Assembly (NCBI GenBank): GCA_019638805.1
Contig: JAHBTA010000001.1
Coordinates: forward strand, 248,001-312,000
Source: Microbacteriaceae bacterium
Lineage (GTDB): Bacteria; Actinomycetota; Actinomycetes; Actinomycetales; Microbacteriaceae
Reading direction: 5' to 3'
DNA: 64,000 nucleotides
Shown here: one piece after another, positions 1 through 8,466 of the stretch
How positions within the stretch are numbered: the stretch's first letter is position 1
How the letters are laid out: each line of letters opens with the position of its first letter
The notes under the pieces: model-generated
Told to the model about the DNA's origin: nothing
What the model saw: the letters and a program-made list of their open reading frames with translations, nothing else
Database searches by the model: none
Program-made: the position numbers and the translations under genes

Positions 1-2
1 TC

Positions 3-410
3 CTCGCCGGGTACGGGGCTGCGCAAGCCGTTCCTGGCCCGTTGTTCACCTTCGCGGCGTTCCTCGGCACCATTTCCACCACCGGCCCCGGCGGGGTTCT
101 CGGCGCTGCAATCGCACTACTGGCCATCTTCATGCCTGGGTTCTTGCTGCTTGTCGGGGTGCTGCCGTTTTGGAACACACTCCGCACCAAGACTTGGGTG
201 CAAGCCGTGATGCGGGGCGCGAATGCCGCGGTCGTCGGCATCCTCGCCGCCGCCCTCTACGCGCCTGTATTCACGACAGCCGTCACCGGCCCCGGCCCAT
301 TCTCCCTCGCGCTCGTCTGCTTCGTGCTGCTTGTTGCGTGGAAACTCCCGCCATGGGTCGTCGTCATCGTCGGCGCCAGTGGAGGGATCGCCCTCGCACT
401 CATCGCCTGA
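3..410 (+). CDS. chrA: Chromate transporter ChrA, C-terminal fragment (5' end outside window)
   Basis: The frame is open from the first bases and ends at 408-410, giving 135 residues of the C-terminal part of a CHR-family membrane protein. The fragment begins with AGYGAAQAVPGPLFTFAAFL, the signature of the second CHR domain, followed by several hydrophobic segments. Family members export chromate across the inner membrane by ion exchange. An apparent TTG start at 42 is internal to the conserved motif and is not the real start. It is probably cargo of the mobile element. Whether the gene is intact upstream cannot be seen. Confidence 0.85.
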   Translation, partial: LAGYGAAQAVPGPLFTFAAFLGTISTTGPGGVLGAAIALLAIFMPGFLLLVGVLPFWNTLRTKTWVQAVMRGANAAVVGILAAALYAPVFTTAVTGPGPFSLALVCFVLLVAWKLPPWVVVIVGASGGIALALIA

Positions 411-674
411 CCTCGAAAGTCAACCCGCGCACACCGAGTCCAACTGGTGGCACTACGAGATCATCGCCGCTGCTCGCCAGCATCGCTTGAATCCTCCGCA
501 CGCAGGGCGCAGGTAGTATCCCGACTTCACCGAAAAGATCGCGTTCAAGCAGAGCGTCCAGTGACACATCATCAGTCCTCTGAATATCCTTCGGCACTAC
601 TCTGGCGAGGCTGCGCATGCAGTGTTCCTACCTATCCCTCGAATGATCCGGCTTTGAAAGAGGGAGTAGCACTG
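411..674. other. Intergenic stretch between chrA and dprA, possible gene remnants
   Basis: These 264 bases are less GC-rich than their surroundings and contain no convincing gene. One plus-strand frame gives two short protein-like pieces separated by a stop (around NWWHYEIIAAARQHR and YPDFTEKIAFKQSVQ), which may be a decayed gene, but I cannot identify a family. The dprA ribosome binding site GAAAGAGGGAG lies at the right end (656-666). Confidence 0.35.
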
Positions 675-1688
675 ATGGACACGATTATCGAGTTGGCAGC
701 AGATGAGCGGACCGCGAGGATGATCCTCGCGGTCGCGTCTGAACCAGGTGACGCGGTGACGGGGAGGATGATCCGCACCCTCGGCGCATCCGAAACGGTC
801 ACCCGTGTCCTCGCCGATGAAGCCCCGGCAGGGCCGGATGGTGACACCTGGCAGCGACGCCTCGCACCACGCCTCGACGCCGCACAAATCCAGAGGGTGC
901 TTGCTGAGACGGAGCGGCATGGGATGCGGGTGCTGATCCCCGGCGATGTCGAATGGCCGGCCGGGGTCGACGCGCTCGGTGATGGTGCACCGGTGGCGTT
1001 GTGGGCGAAAGGCGACACCGGGCTGCTGAGCCGGCCGGTGTGGGATCGCCTCACCGTCACCGGGGCCAGGGCATCCACCGCTTACGGGGAGCACGTCACG
1101 ACGGAGTTGGTGCAGTCGGCGATCACGGACTCCCGTGTGGTGTTTTCTGGTGGGGCGTATGGGATCGATGGTGTCGCGCACCGTGCCGCACTCGCCTCGA
1201 ATGGAGCGACGGTCTCGGTGCTTGCAGGCGGCCTGGATCGGCTGTATCCGGCAGGGCACACTGATCTGCTGACCCGTATCGGCAAACAGGGCTTGTTGGT
1301 GTCGGAGTTGCCGCCGGGGGCGGCGCCGACGAGGTGGCGGTTCCTGCAACGCGGCCGGCTCCTTGCCGCGCTCTCCGGGACCGTCCTCATCGCGGAAGCC
1401 GGGTACCGTTCCGGCACCCTCCATACCGCCGCCCGCGCATCAGAACTCGGCCGCCCGGTCGGTGCGATCCCCGGCCCGGTCACGAGCGCCACCTCTACGG
1501 GGTGTCATCGGTTGCTGCGTGACGGGCTCGCCGCGGTGGTGACTGGCTATGACGATGTGCGTGAGTTGCTGCATGGGGTTCGTGACCGGGCTCACCGTGC
1601 CGTGCGGGAGCGTGCGGGACTCGAGTCCGACCCGCTCGATGCCGGGCCGCCGGTGCAAGGTCGGGACCTGCGGGGGCCGGTGTTGTGA
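675..1688 (+). CDS. dprA: DprA/Smf-family DNA-processing protein carried by the element
   Basis: A 337-residue protein with the DprA Rossmann-like core: the nucleotide-binding segment GARASTAYG, the FSGGAYGIDGVAHRAAL motif, the VLAGGLDRLYPAGH segment and the C-terminal GAIPGPVTSATSTGCHRLL region. DprA binds single-stranded DNA and loads RecA during natural transformation. The ATG at 675 is preferred over the upstream GTG at 447 because GAAAGAGGGAG lies 8 bases before it and the upstream residues do not look like the family. The chromosomal dprA normally follows comM on the minus strand; this copy is on the plus strand inside the element, next to conjugation genes. Processing of incoming element DNA is an inferred role. 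Confidence 0.85.
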   Translation: MDTIIELAADERTARMILAVASEPGDAVTGRMIRTLGASETVTRVLADEAPAGPDGDTWQRRLAPRLDAAQIQRVLAETERHGMRVLIPGDVEWPAGVDALGDGAPVALWAKGDTGLLSRPVWDRLTVTGARASTAYGEHVTTELVQSAITDSRVVFSGGAYGIDGVAHRAALASNGATVSVLAGGLDRLYPAGHTDLLTRIGKQGLLVSELPPGAAPTRWRFLQRGRLLAALSGTVLIAEAGYRSGTLHTAARASELGRPVGAIPGPVTSATSTGCHRLLRDGLAAVVTGYDDVRELLHGVRDRAHRAVRERAGLESDPLDAGPPVQGRDLRGPVL

Positions 1689-1758
1689 GGCGGGTGGTGC
1701 ACCTGGTGTGAAGGCGACCGGCCCTGGTCGCTGATGGACAAACACCAGGAGGTATCTC

Positions 1759-4700
1759 GTGTCAGGATCACTCGCCCACATCACGCAGCCGGAGGCTGCG
1801 CCACCCAGAGCGGGGGTGCGACGCTGGCTGTCAGCATTGCTCGCGCTCCTGGTGATCGCGGGTTCGTTCGCGCTCGGCACCCAGCCCGCCCATGCCGGCA
1901 GTGAAGGCGTCGGCTACTGGACGTCAGATGGGGCGTTCCTGGGCGCGTACAACACGGATGTCGATGGTCGGCAGGCGTACTGCGCGGACCTGGACTCGGC
2001 CGCACCGTATGGCAACACGTCCGGGCCGGAGCGGATCACGTCGCTGGATTCGCTGTCTCGTCAGCAGCTCGCCGAGCTGAACTACGTGTTGGATCGGTGG
2101 GGGCAGTCCAGTGACCCGAACGTCACCGCCGCAGTCGCCCTGCATGTGTGGTCGGTGGCAAGCGCTGGCCGGTATAACTCGCATGGCATGTCTGGCGACG
2201 ACTATTACGTCGCCCGGGCACCCGCGTCGGAGCGAGGCGCGATCCTGGCGAACCTCGCCACCATGCGGCAGGAGGCAGCGGTGAACGCGGTCACCGACCC
2301 GTCGCTGTCCCTGTCGCTTGATATGGCGGATCAGTACGCGGGCACCCTCACCGTCACCACGCACCCCGCAGGGCTTACCGGCTCGGCGGCACTCTCAGAT
2401 GCGGTGTTCGCTGACGGTTCGCCGTCCCGCACGATCGGCGCGGGCGCTCACCCGATCACCGGCACCCCCGCGGATGGGGTGCCGTCGTACCGGGTCGGCG
2501 CGTCGATGAGCATCGACGCGGCCGGGTACGGTGCCGCACTCGATCTGTATGTGACGCCGGGCGGTGGGAAGCAGCGCCTGATCGCCGCCGTCGCCGGGTC
2601 ATCCACCGGGCTGTCGGCGTCGACGGAGTCGCCGCTGATCGAACTCGACTTCCAGCCGGAGGTCACCACCCAGGTCGCCTCCCGTTTCGTCAGCGAGGGT
2701 GATGCCTTCGTGGACGGGCTCACCGTGTCGGTGTCGAAGGGAACCTGGATTCACCTCGACGGGAACCCGATTGAGGTGACGGCGACTGGCACCCTGTATG
2801 GGCCGTTCGATGAGCAGCCTGCCGAAGCCGACACACCACCTGCCGGAGCCCCCGTCACGGGCACCGAGACGGTGACGCTGACGGGCGCGGGGTCGTATAC
2901 GTCGCCGGGCACGATCGTCGCGCCGGAGGCAGGGTTCTACACGTGGGTGTGGAGCATCGACAAGGCCGCGCACGGTGAGAACGCGAAGTACCTCACCGAC
3001 TCGTTCACCGACCGCTTCGGCCAGGTCACTGAGACCTCGGTGGTGCCCTTCCAGCCCGAAGCTGTTTCCAAGGCGGATCAGCGTCTCGTTGTCCCCGGCG
3101 ACGCACTCACGGACACGATCACCGTCAGTAGCAGCAATGGTGTCTGGTTGAAGAAGGACCGCGCTTTCATTCCGGTGGTGTTCGAGGGCACCGCCTACCA
3201 GGTGCCCGGCACGCTACCCCCGGCACAGCACACCGGCATCGACCCGAACGCGGTGCCGCTCGGCACCGTAACGGTCACCGCCGACGGCCCAGGCGTCTAC
3301 ACGTCCCCACAGGTGATCGCGCCGACGGGCGGATTCGTGACCTGGGTGTGGGAGGTTCGGAAGACTACGCAGCCGGAGTGGGTGCGCAACTATCTCGCCG
3401 CCGACTGGGCCGACGAGTACGGGATCAGCGTGGAGACGACCTCGGTCAGGTGGCCGGTCACGGTGACCTCGCTGATGCGGGAGTACAACGTGCACCCCGG
3501 CGGACGCGCCTTCGATGTCGTCACCGTTACGGGGTTCCCGGCGAACCACGGTGATTTCACCGGCGACGGCTACTGGAACGCCGACGTCGATGAACTCCAT
3601 CACACCGTCTACGGCCCCTTCGCCACCGACACGGAACTCACCGACGATCTCGACCTCACCAGCGCACCGGTGCTGGCGGAACTGATGACTCCGGCACGCA
3701 ACGGGGTCTACAAGCTCGGGTACACGGATGAGGACAAGATCGTGCCGAACGAGCCCGGCTTCTACGTCCTCGTCACCACCTTCGCTGGGGATGACCGGGT
3801 GCAGCCGTATGCGTCGTCTCCGGCGGATGTGCTGGAACGCTTCTACGTCCCGCCCACCGGCACCGACATCCCCGTGTCGGTGGTGACGCAGGCGACACCG
3901 GAAGCGTTCGTCGGCGAACCATTCTCGGATACGGCGCTCGTGCAGGGCACGAAGATTCCCGACGGTGCCTATCTGGTGTTCCGCGCCTATGGACCCCACC
4001 CGGCCGACGCCGGAGCCGTGTGTGAGGCACCGTTCTACGAGAGCGAGGAGATCCCGGTCACCCAGGCCGGTGTTTACCGTTCCGGCACCACCACCGTCAC
4101 TGAGCCGGGGAATGTGTACTGGGTCGAATCCTTCTACAACGCCGACGGCGAGATCATCGCCGAGGGGGCGTGTGGCGCGCCCGGTGAGACGACGGTGGTG
4201 AAGGAGCAGCCGGAGGAGCTGATCGTGAAGACGAACGCCGTGGCGACCGTGGAGCTGGGTGATCCGGCGCATGATGTCGCGACCGTCACCGGCACCGTCC
4301 CCGACGGGGCACGCCTGGTATTCGAGGCGTACCGGCAGGACAGTGACACCGCGACCTGTACCCCGGAGGAACTCGTCTTCACCTCCACCACGATTGATCT
4401 GGATGGGCCGGGTGAGTATCGCTCCGACGAGGTGATCTTCGAGACGGCAGGCATCTACTACTGGGTGGAGACCGTCACCGATGAGGACGGCACGATCCTG
4501 CACCGTGGGGCCTGCGGCGCACCGGATGAGACCACCACCGTCACCGATACCCTAGAGGAGCCGGGGAAGCCGGGCACGCCGGGTGAGCTTGCGCACACCG
4601 GCGGCGGTGACTGGTGGCCGATCGGTCTTGCCGGTGGACTGATCGCCGCGGCCACCGGTGGGGTGCTGCTGTTCGGGCGTCGCCTCGCGATCGCACGCGA

Positions 4701-4779
4701 CCGCGACGGATACGTCCGTGACGAGGACCTGTCGTTCGAGGAGTTCAAGGCCCAGTTCGAGGAAGCAAAGGAGGACTAA
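1759..4779 (+). CDS. Large secreted LAXTG-anchored surface protein with repeated Ig-like domains
   Basis: The 1006-residue product starts at a GTG preceded by AGGAGG six bases upstream. Residues 1-46 form a signal peptide with the cleavage motif PAHA. Residues 47 to about 180 resemble an N-terminal thioester-type adhesin domain, with Cys75 in an AYCADL motif. The middle holds at least four related beta-rich repeats of about 120-150 residues (recurring V..GD...D..TV, GPG.Y.SP and YWVE or TWVWE motifs). The C terminus has LAHTG at 944-948, a membrane helix and a long charged cytoplasmic tail (about 30 residues). LAXTG is typical of class E sortase substrates in high-GC Gram-positives. A contact or adhesion role in conjugation is inferred from its neighbours. 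Confidence 0.75.
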   Translation: MSGSLAHITQPEAAPPRAGVRRWLSALLALLVIAGSFALGTQPAHAGSEGVGYWTSDGAFLGAYNTDVDGRQAYCADLDSAAPYGNTSGPERITSLDSLSRQQLAELNYVLDRWGQSSDPNVTAAVALHVWSVASAGRYNSHGMSGDDYYVARAPASERGAILANLATMRQEAAVNAVTDPSLSLSLDMADQYAGTLTVTTHPAGLTGSAALSDAVFADGSPSRTIGAGAHPITGTPADGVPSYRVGASMSIDAAGYGAALDLYVTPGGGKQRLIAAVAGSSTGLSASTESPLIELDFQPEVTTQVASRFVSEGDAFVDGLTVSVSKGTWIHLDGNPIEVTATGTLYGPFDEQPAEADTPPAGAPVTGTETVTLTGAGSYTSPGTIVAPEAGFYTWVWSIDKAAHGENAKYLTDSFTDRFGQVTETSVVPFQPEAVSKADQRLVVPGDALTDTITVSSSNGVWLKKDRAFIPVVFEGTAYQVPGTLPPAQHTGIDPNAVPLGTVTVTADGPGVYTSPQVIAPTGGFVTWVWEVRKTTQPEWVRNYLAADWADEYGISVETTSVRWPVTVTSLMREYNVHPGGRAFDVVTVTGFPANHGDFTGDGYWNADVDELHHTVYGPFATDTELTDDLDLTSAPVLAELMTPARNGVYKLGYTDEDKIVPNEPGFYVLVTTFAGDDRVQPYASSPADVLERFYVPPTGTDIPVSVVTQATPEAFVGEPFSDTALVQGTKIPDGAYLVFRAYGPHPADAGAVCEAPFYESEEIPVTQAGVYRSGTTTVTEPGNVYWVESFYNADGEIIAEGACGAPGETTVVKEQPEELIVKTNAVATVELGDPAHDVATVTGTVPDGARLVFEAYRQDSDTATCTPEELVFTSTTIDLDGPGEYRSDEVIFETAGIYYWVETVTDEDGTILHRGACGAPDETTTVTDTLEEPGKPGTPGELAHTGGGDWWPIGLAGGLIAAATGGVLLFGRRLAIARDRDGYVRDEDLSFEEFKAQFEEAKED

Positions 4780-4787
4780 CCACAGAC

Positions 4788-4825
4788 TGCCGACCCGCCA
4801 GCACCCCCACCACTGCGGGTCGGCA
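4788..4825 (+). terminator. Stem-loop after the surface-protein gene
   Basis: A perfect 11-base-pair inverted repeat, TGCCGACCCGC (4788-4798) and GCGGGTCGGCA (4815-4825), with a 16-base loop begins nine bases after the stop codon. There is no T-tract, as is common in actinobacterial terminators. It may end or attenuate transcription from the surface-protein gene. Confidence 0.55.
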
Positions 4826-4826
4826 C

Positions 4827-4863
4827 GGGAGGGCACGAAACACCCCCAGGTTCGTGCCCTCCC
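4827..4863 (+). terminator. Second stem-loop immediately downstream of the first
   Basis: A perfect 13-base-pair inverted repeat, GGGAGGGCACGAA (4827-4839) and TTCGTGCCCTCCC (4851-4863), with an 11-base loop rich in C. It follows the first hairpin with one base between. Together they form a double hairpin in the leader of the conjugation module. Confidence 0.55.
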
Positions 4864-4937
4864 ACCTGCGTTCCCGGGGGCGGTGCGGGCGCACCTGCCT
4901 GGCGACACCACCGCACTCCACGGAGAGGAACCGCCCT

Positions 4938-5534
4938 GTGACGCCGAAGCCCCGCTACCGCCGCACCCACCCCGACCACCAACCCCCGAAAGCGCCGAAG
5001 CCACCGAAGTCTGATGTGGGAGGGCCTGTGGTCGTGCCGGTGGTGGAGTTCACCATCACCGCTGATGGTGCGATGACGGTCACGGTGGACGGGGTGGCGT
5101 ACATGCCGGAGCCGTTCGCTCCGGGGTGGCGGCGCGAAGCGTTCCCGACCATCCTCGACGCCCTCACCGCCCAGTACCGGTCGCCGCTGCGGGTGCAGGT
5201 ACACGAGGCCGACGGGTCAACGTTCACCGACATCATCACCCCACCCCGCGAACGCCCCACCCCGAAACCCTGGGAAACATCAGCACCGGCACCGGTGGCT
5301 GTGGTGCCGCCTCCGGTACGGGCCGCGCAGCCGGTGCTGCATCAGGTGGCAGGGGCGGGGTTCGTGCCGGGTGAGGATGTTGCCGTCGCGATCATCCACG
5401 CCCACACCGATGCCAGCAGCGACGGCACCGCCCGCACCCTCCTCACCGCAGAACAAGCTGCGCTTGCGGTGACGGGTGAAGCGATCCTCCTCGGCCGCAT
5501 CTCCGGCACCCTCACCATCGGGAGAATCCAATGA
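4938..5534 (+). CDS. Element protein of unknown function upstream of the coupling protein
   Basis: The 198-residue product begins at a GTG with GAGAGG about nine bases upstream. The N-terminal 35 residues are rich in Pro, Arg and Lys (PKPRYRRTHPD, KAPKPPK). Residues about 45-115 look like a small beta-rich domain (VEFTITADGAMTVTVDG), then a Pro-rich linker, and a C-terminal segment with FVPGEDVAVAIIHAHTDAS. I see no signal peptide or membrane helix. The stop overlaps the start of the coupling protein gene (ATGA), so the two are translationally coupled. A role in the conjugation apparatus is inferred only from position. Confidence 0.65.
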   Translation: MTPKPRYRRTHPDHQPPKAPKPPKSDVGGPVVVPVVEFTITADGAMTVTVDGVAYMPEPFAPGWRREAFPTILDALTAQYRSPLRVQVHEADGSTFTDIITPPRERPTPKPWETSAPAPVAVVPPPVRAAQPVLHQVAGAGFVPGEDVAVAIIHAHTDASSDGTARTLLTAEQAALAVTGEAILLGRISGTLTIGRIQ

Positions 5535-7348
5535 CCATGCCGCGGCAGGGTGGGGCGCTTGGGGATGAGCTGGCGAACCTCGGCATCATCGCCCTCATCA
5601 CCGCCGCCGTCCTCGCCGTCATCCTCCGCGTCGCGGGCGCCATCACCGCCTGGGTCACCGGGGCCGCGCAGCCGACGGGCGGGATCGAAGCCGGCCTCGG
5701 CGTGCTCCTGCACCCCGCAGACCCCGGCCGTGCGCTTGGCGCCGACGGGCTGAGCCCGGTGGCTTATTGGATCGTCTGCGGCATTCTCATCGTCGCGCTC
5801 GGGAGTGCGGGGTGGTGGGTGTGGCGGTTCTTCCGTGAGAATGCACGGCAGACGAACGTCGACCCGTACCGGATCGTCGGGATCGCCACCCGCACCGACG
5901 TCACGACCGCGGCATCGGAGAAGGCGTTGCTGCGGCGGGCCGGGCAACTCCGACCCTCCATCGAGCAGCCTGCGGTCACCGATGTCGGCTACCTCCTCGG
6001 CACATCGAGGAATGTGGGCGTGTGGGCGAGTGTGGAGGATTCGATCCTGCTGATCGGGCCACCACGTTCGGGGAAGGGGCTGCATGTGGTCATCAACGCG
6101 ATCCTCGACGCCCCCGGCGCCGTCGTCACGACCTCCACTCGCCCCGACAACCTCACCGCCACCTTGAAAGCGCGGAGCGCGGAGGGGCGGCCGGTGGCGG
6201 TGTTCGATCCGCAGCACCTCGCCGAAGGCGTCCCCGCAGGCTTGCGGTGGTCACCAATCCGGGGATGCGAAGACCCGCTGACAGCGATGATCCGAGCCAC
6301 CGGTCTCGCAGCAGGCACCGGCCTGTCCGCGGGCGGTGTCGAGGGCGGGGATTTCTGGGAGGGGAAGACCCGCACCGCCCTCCAAGCGTTGCTCCATGCC
6401 GCAGCTCTCGACCAGCGGACACCGGCTGAGTTGTTCCGGTGGACTCTCGACCCTGCCGCAGCGTCCGATGCGGTCGCGATCCTCACCGCGAACCCGAAAG
6501 CCGCAACGGGGTGGGCGGATTCGTTGCAGGCGATGATCGACGCAGACCCCAGAACCCGCGACTCCATCTGGCAAGGCGTCTCCCTCTCACTCGCCGCCCT
6601 CGCAGACCCCCGCGTCCTCGACGCCGTCAGCCCCGGCCCAGAAGAACGGTTCGATCCGGAGGAGTTTCTGCGCAAGCGCGGCACCGTGTACCTCCTCGCA
6701 ACAGGCGCGGGCGCGAACAACAGTGCCGCACTGGTGTCGGCGTTCGTGGAAGACCTCGTCGAAGCCGCCCGCCGCCTCGCTGCACGCTCACCGTCAGCAC
6801 GTCTCGATCCGCCCCTACTGCTGGCGCTGGATGAGATCGGCAACCTCGCCCCGCTGCCGTCGCTTCCGACGTTGATGGCAGAAGGCGGAGGTACGGGGAT
6901 CACGACGATGCCGGTGCTGCAATCGCTCGCGCAAGCGCGGGAGAAGTGGTCGGATAACGCGGCCGGCGCGATCTGGGACGCGTCGATTGTGAAGATCATC
7001 CTCGGTGGCGCATCCAACACCCGTGACCTTCAAGACCTCACCACCCTCATCGGGGAACGCGACGAGATCACCGACTCCACCACTATCGGCGACCACGGCT
7101 CCCGCACCGCACAACGCTCCATCCGCCGGGTGTCGATCATGCCGCCCGACGTGATCCGTACCCTCCCATTCGGCACCGGCCTCATCCTGCTACGCGCCGC
7201 ACCACCGATCGTCGCGAAACTGCGTGCCTGGACGCGCCGCAAGGACGCGAGCGAGCTGCAGGGTCAGCGGCGGGTGGTTGAGGAACTGCTGCAAACCGGC
7301 ACCCCAGCACCCACGGGTGATGAGGGGGCGGTGGGCGCACCTGAGTGA
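5531..7348 (+). CDS. VirD4/TraG-type conjugative coupling ATPase
   Basis: The 605-residue protein has two N-terminal membrane helices (about residues 17-42 and 78-100). They are followed by a RecA-like ATPase with Walker A GPPRSGKG at 176-183, Walker B LLLALDEIGNLAP near 429-441, and the TraG/TraM-recognition segment GTGITTMPVLQSLAQAREKW. Type IV coupling proteins bind the relaxase-DNA complex and pass it to the secretion channel at the inner membrane. It overlaps the gene before by four bases, and its stop is followed at 45 bases by ssb. The protein looks intact. No relaxase is visible in the window. Confidence 0.88.
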   Translation: MTMPRQGGALGDELANLGIIALITAAVLAVILRVAGAITAWVTGAAQPTGGIEAGLGVLLHPADPGRALGADGLSPVAYWIVCGILIVALGSAGWWVWRFFRENARQTNVDPYRIVGIATRTDVTTAASEKALLRRAGQLRPSIEQPAVTDVGYLLGTSRNVGVWASVEDSILLIGPPRSGKGLHVVINAILDAPGAVVTTSTRPDNLTATLKARSAEGRPVAVFDPQHLAEGVPAGLRWSPIRGCEDPLTAMIRATGLAAGTGLSAGGVEGGDFWEGKTRTALQALLHAAALDQRTPAELFRWTLDPAAASDAVAILTANPKAATGWADSLQAMIDADPRTRDSIWQGVSLSLAALADPRVLDAVSPGPEERFDPEEFLRKRGTVYLLATGAGANNSAALVSAFVEDLVEAARRLAARSPSARLDPPLLLALDEIGNLAPLPSLPTLMAEGGGTGITTMPVLQSLAQAREKWSDNAAGAIWDASIVKIILGGASNTRDLQDLTTLIGERDEITDSTTIGDHGSRTAQRSIRRVSIMPPDVIRTLPFGTGLILLRAAPPIVAKLRAWTRRKDASELQGQRRVVEELLQTGTPAPTGDEGAVGAPE

Positions 7349-7392
7349 CAGAGCACCCCGACCGGGGGTGTCACTGTCACGAGGAGTGTCCA

Positions 7393-7857
7393 ATGGCTAT
7401 CCACACACAAGAGTCCCTGTCCGGGTTCATCGCTTCTGAACCGCACCTGTCGACCACGGAGAAGGGGGACGCGCGACTGTTCGTGAAGATCGGGCAGGAA
7501 CACTACCGCCGGGAAGACGACGGCTCGTTCACCCAGACCGAGACCACCTTCCACGACCTCGTCGCGTTCCGCAAGACCGCCGAACGCGCCCACCAGCGCT
7601 TCGCGAAAGGCGACAAGTTCGTCGCCGAGGGCTACACCCACCACTACGACCGCACCGACGACAACGGGCAGACCGTCAAGGTCGAGGAGTTCGTCGCCAA
7701 GAAGCTCGGCCACGACCTCGCCCGCACCCGATACACCGTCGACCGCCCCCGACGCACACCGGCAACCGACTCACTGGACGCCGGACTCGAGGACACTGCA
7801 CTCTCCACGGATGCCCCGCGGCGTGCGTCCACGGGTGCTGCGTCGGTCGGGCGGTGA
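7393..7857 (+). CDS. ssb: Single-stranded DNA-binding protein of the conjugation module
   Basis: The 154-residue product has an OB-fold-like N-terminal domain (ARLFVKIGQEHY, TTFHDLVAFRKTAERAHQRFAKGDKFVAEGYTH) and a disordered tail rich in Arg, Thr and Ser. It lacks the acidic C-terminal tip of housekeeping SSB. The ATG at 7393, with GAGGAG nine bases upstream, is preferred to a GTG at 7345 that overlaps the previous stop but adds a Cys/His-rich leader not typical of the family. Such SSB-like proteins often accompany coupling-protein genes in actinobacterial elements and probably protect transferred single strands. Confidence 0.75.
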   Translation: MAIHTQESLSGFIASEPHLSTTEKGDARLFVKIGQEHYRREDDGSFTQTETTFHDLVAFRKTAERAHQRFAKGDKFVAEGYTHHYDRTDDNGQTVKVEEFVAKKLGHDLARTRYTVDRPRRTPATDSLDAGLEDTALSTDAPRRASTGAASVGR

Positions 7858-7866
7858 GGTCGCATC

Positions 7867-8466
7867 ATGGTCGATGAGCTGCCCGACAGCGGCGAAGTTG
7901 ATCCGGTCGAGGCGGCGGAGGACGAGTTCGATGAGAGCTACGACCCCGACACCGACACCTCCGGAGCTGACGACGAGGAGTCGGCGGGCCCGCCGGGGCC
8001 GGTGAACTGGAATCTCCTCACCGCCGACGCCGCAGAAGAAGAATGGCTCGCGCTCAACGAATGGGTGCACTGGCTGCGCCACACCTATGGCCTCCCCGTT
8101 GCCGTCTGCCCGCCGTTCTGGCACCGCCACCCGGCACTGGTGTGGGAACTGTCCGCGTTGCACATCCACTGGCTGTGCGCGATCCACCCCGAAGCGAAGG
8201 GCTCCGCGATGCTCGTGTGGCATCGCGACTTCACCGAAGCCCAAGAACGCCTCCGGCACTGGACCGCCGCCTGCGGCACGCGCCTGAACACCGACCGCCC
8301 CACCCGCCGTATCGCCTGGCCCGGCGAACCCGACACCGACCCCATCGAAGACATCCTCATCCCGAACCGCGAGGAAGACTTCGTGGAATACATGCACGCC
8401 GATGTCCAAGCTCGGCGCGCGGAGGAGGACGCCTTCTACAGAAGATTGGCGGGCGAACTCGAATGA
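7867..8466 (+). CDS. DUF4913-type conserved protein of actinobacterial mobile elements
   Basis: The 199-residue protein has an acidic N terminus (about residues 1-45, many Asp and Glu). A conserved core follows with NWNLLTADAAEEEWLALNEWVHWLR, a Trp/His-rich PPFWHRHPALVWELSALHIHWL stretch and GSAMLVWHRDF, which I recognise as a DUF4913-like pattern. No signal peptide or membrane helix is seen. Function is unknown; the family is common near coupling-protein and ssb genes. The start lies nine bases after ssb, and the stop overlaps the next gene by four bases. Confidence 0.7.
   Translation: MVDELPDSGEVDPVEAAEDEFDESYDPDTDTSGADDEESAGPPGPVNWNLLTADAAEEEWLALNEWVHWLRHTYGLPVAVCPPFWHRHPALVWELSALHIHWLCAIHPEAKGSAMLVWHRDFTEAQERLRHWTAACGTRLNTDRPTRRIAWPGEPDTDPIEDILIPNREEDFVEYMHADVQARRAEEDAFYRRLAGELE

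Noticed and set aside
400..618. A 72-codon minus-strand frame between chrA and dprA
   Set aside because: No ribosome binding site, no recognisable motif, and it overlaps the end of chrA.
3214..4503. A 429-codon minus-strand frame opposite the surface-protein gene
   Set aside because: The plus strand has a signal peptide, repeats and sortase motif in one frame; the antisense protein has no recognisable pattern.
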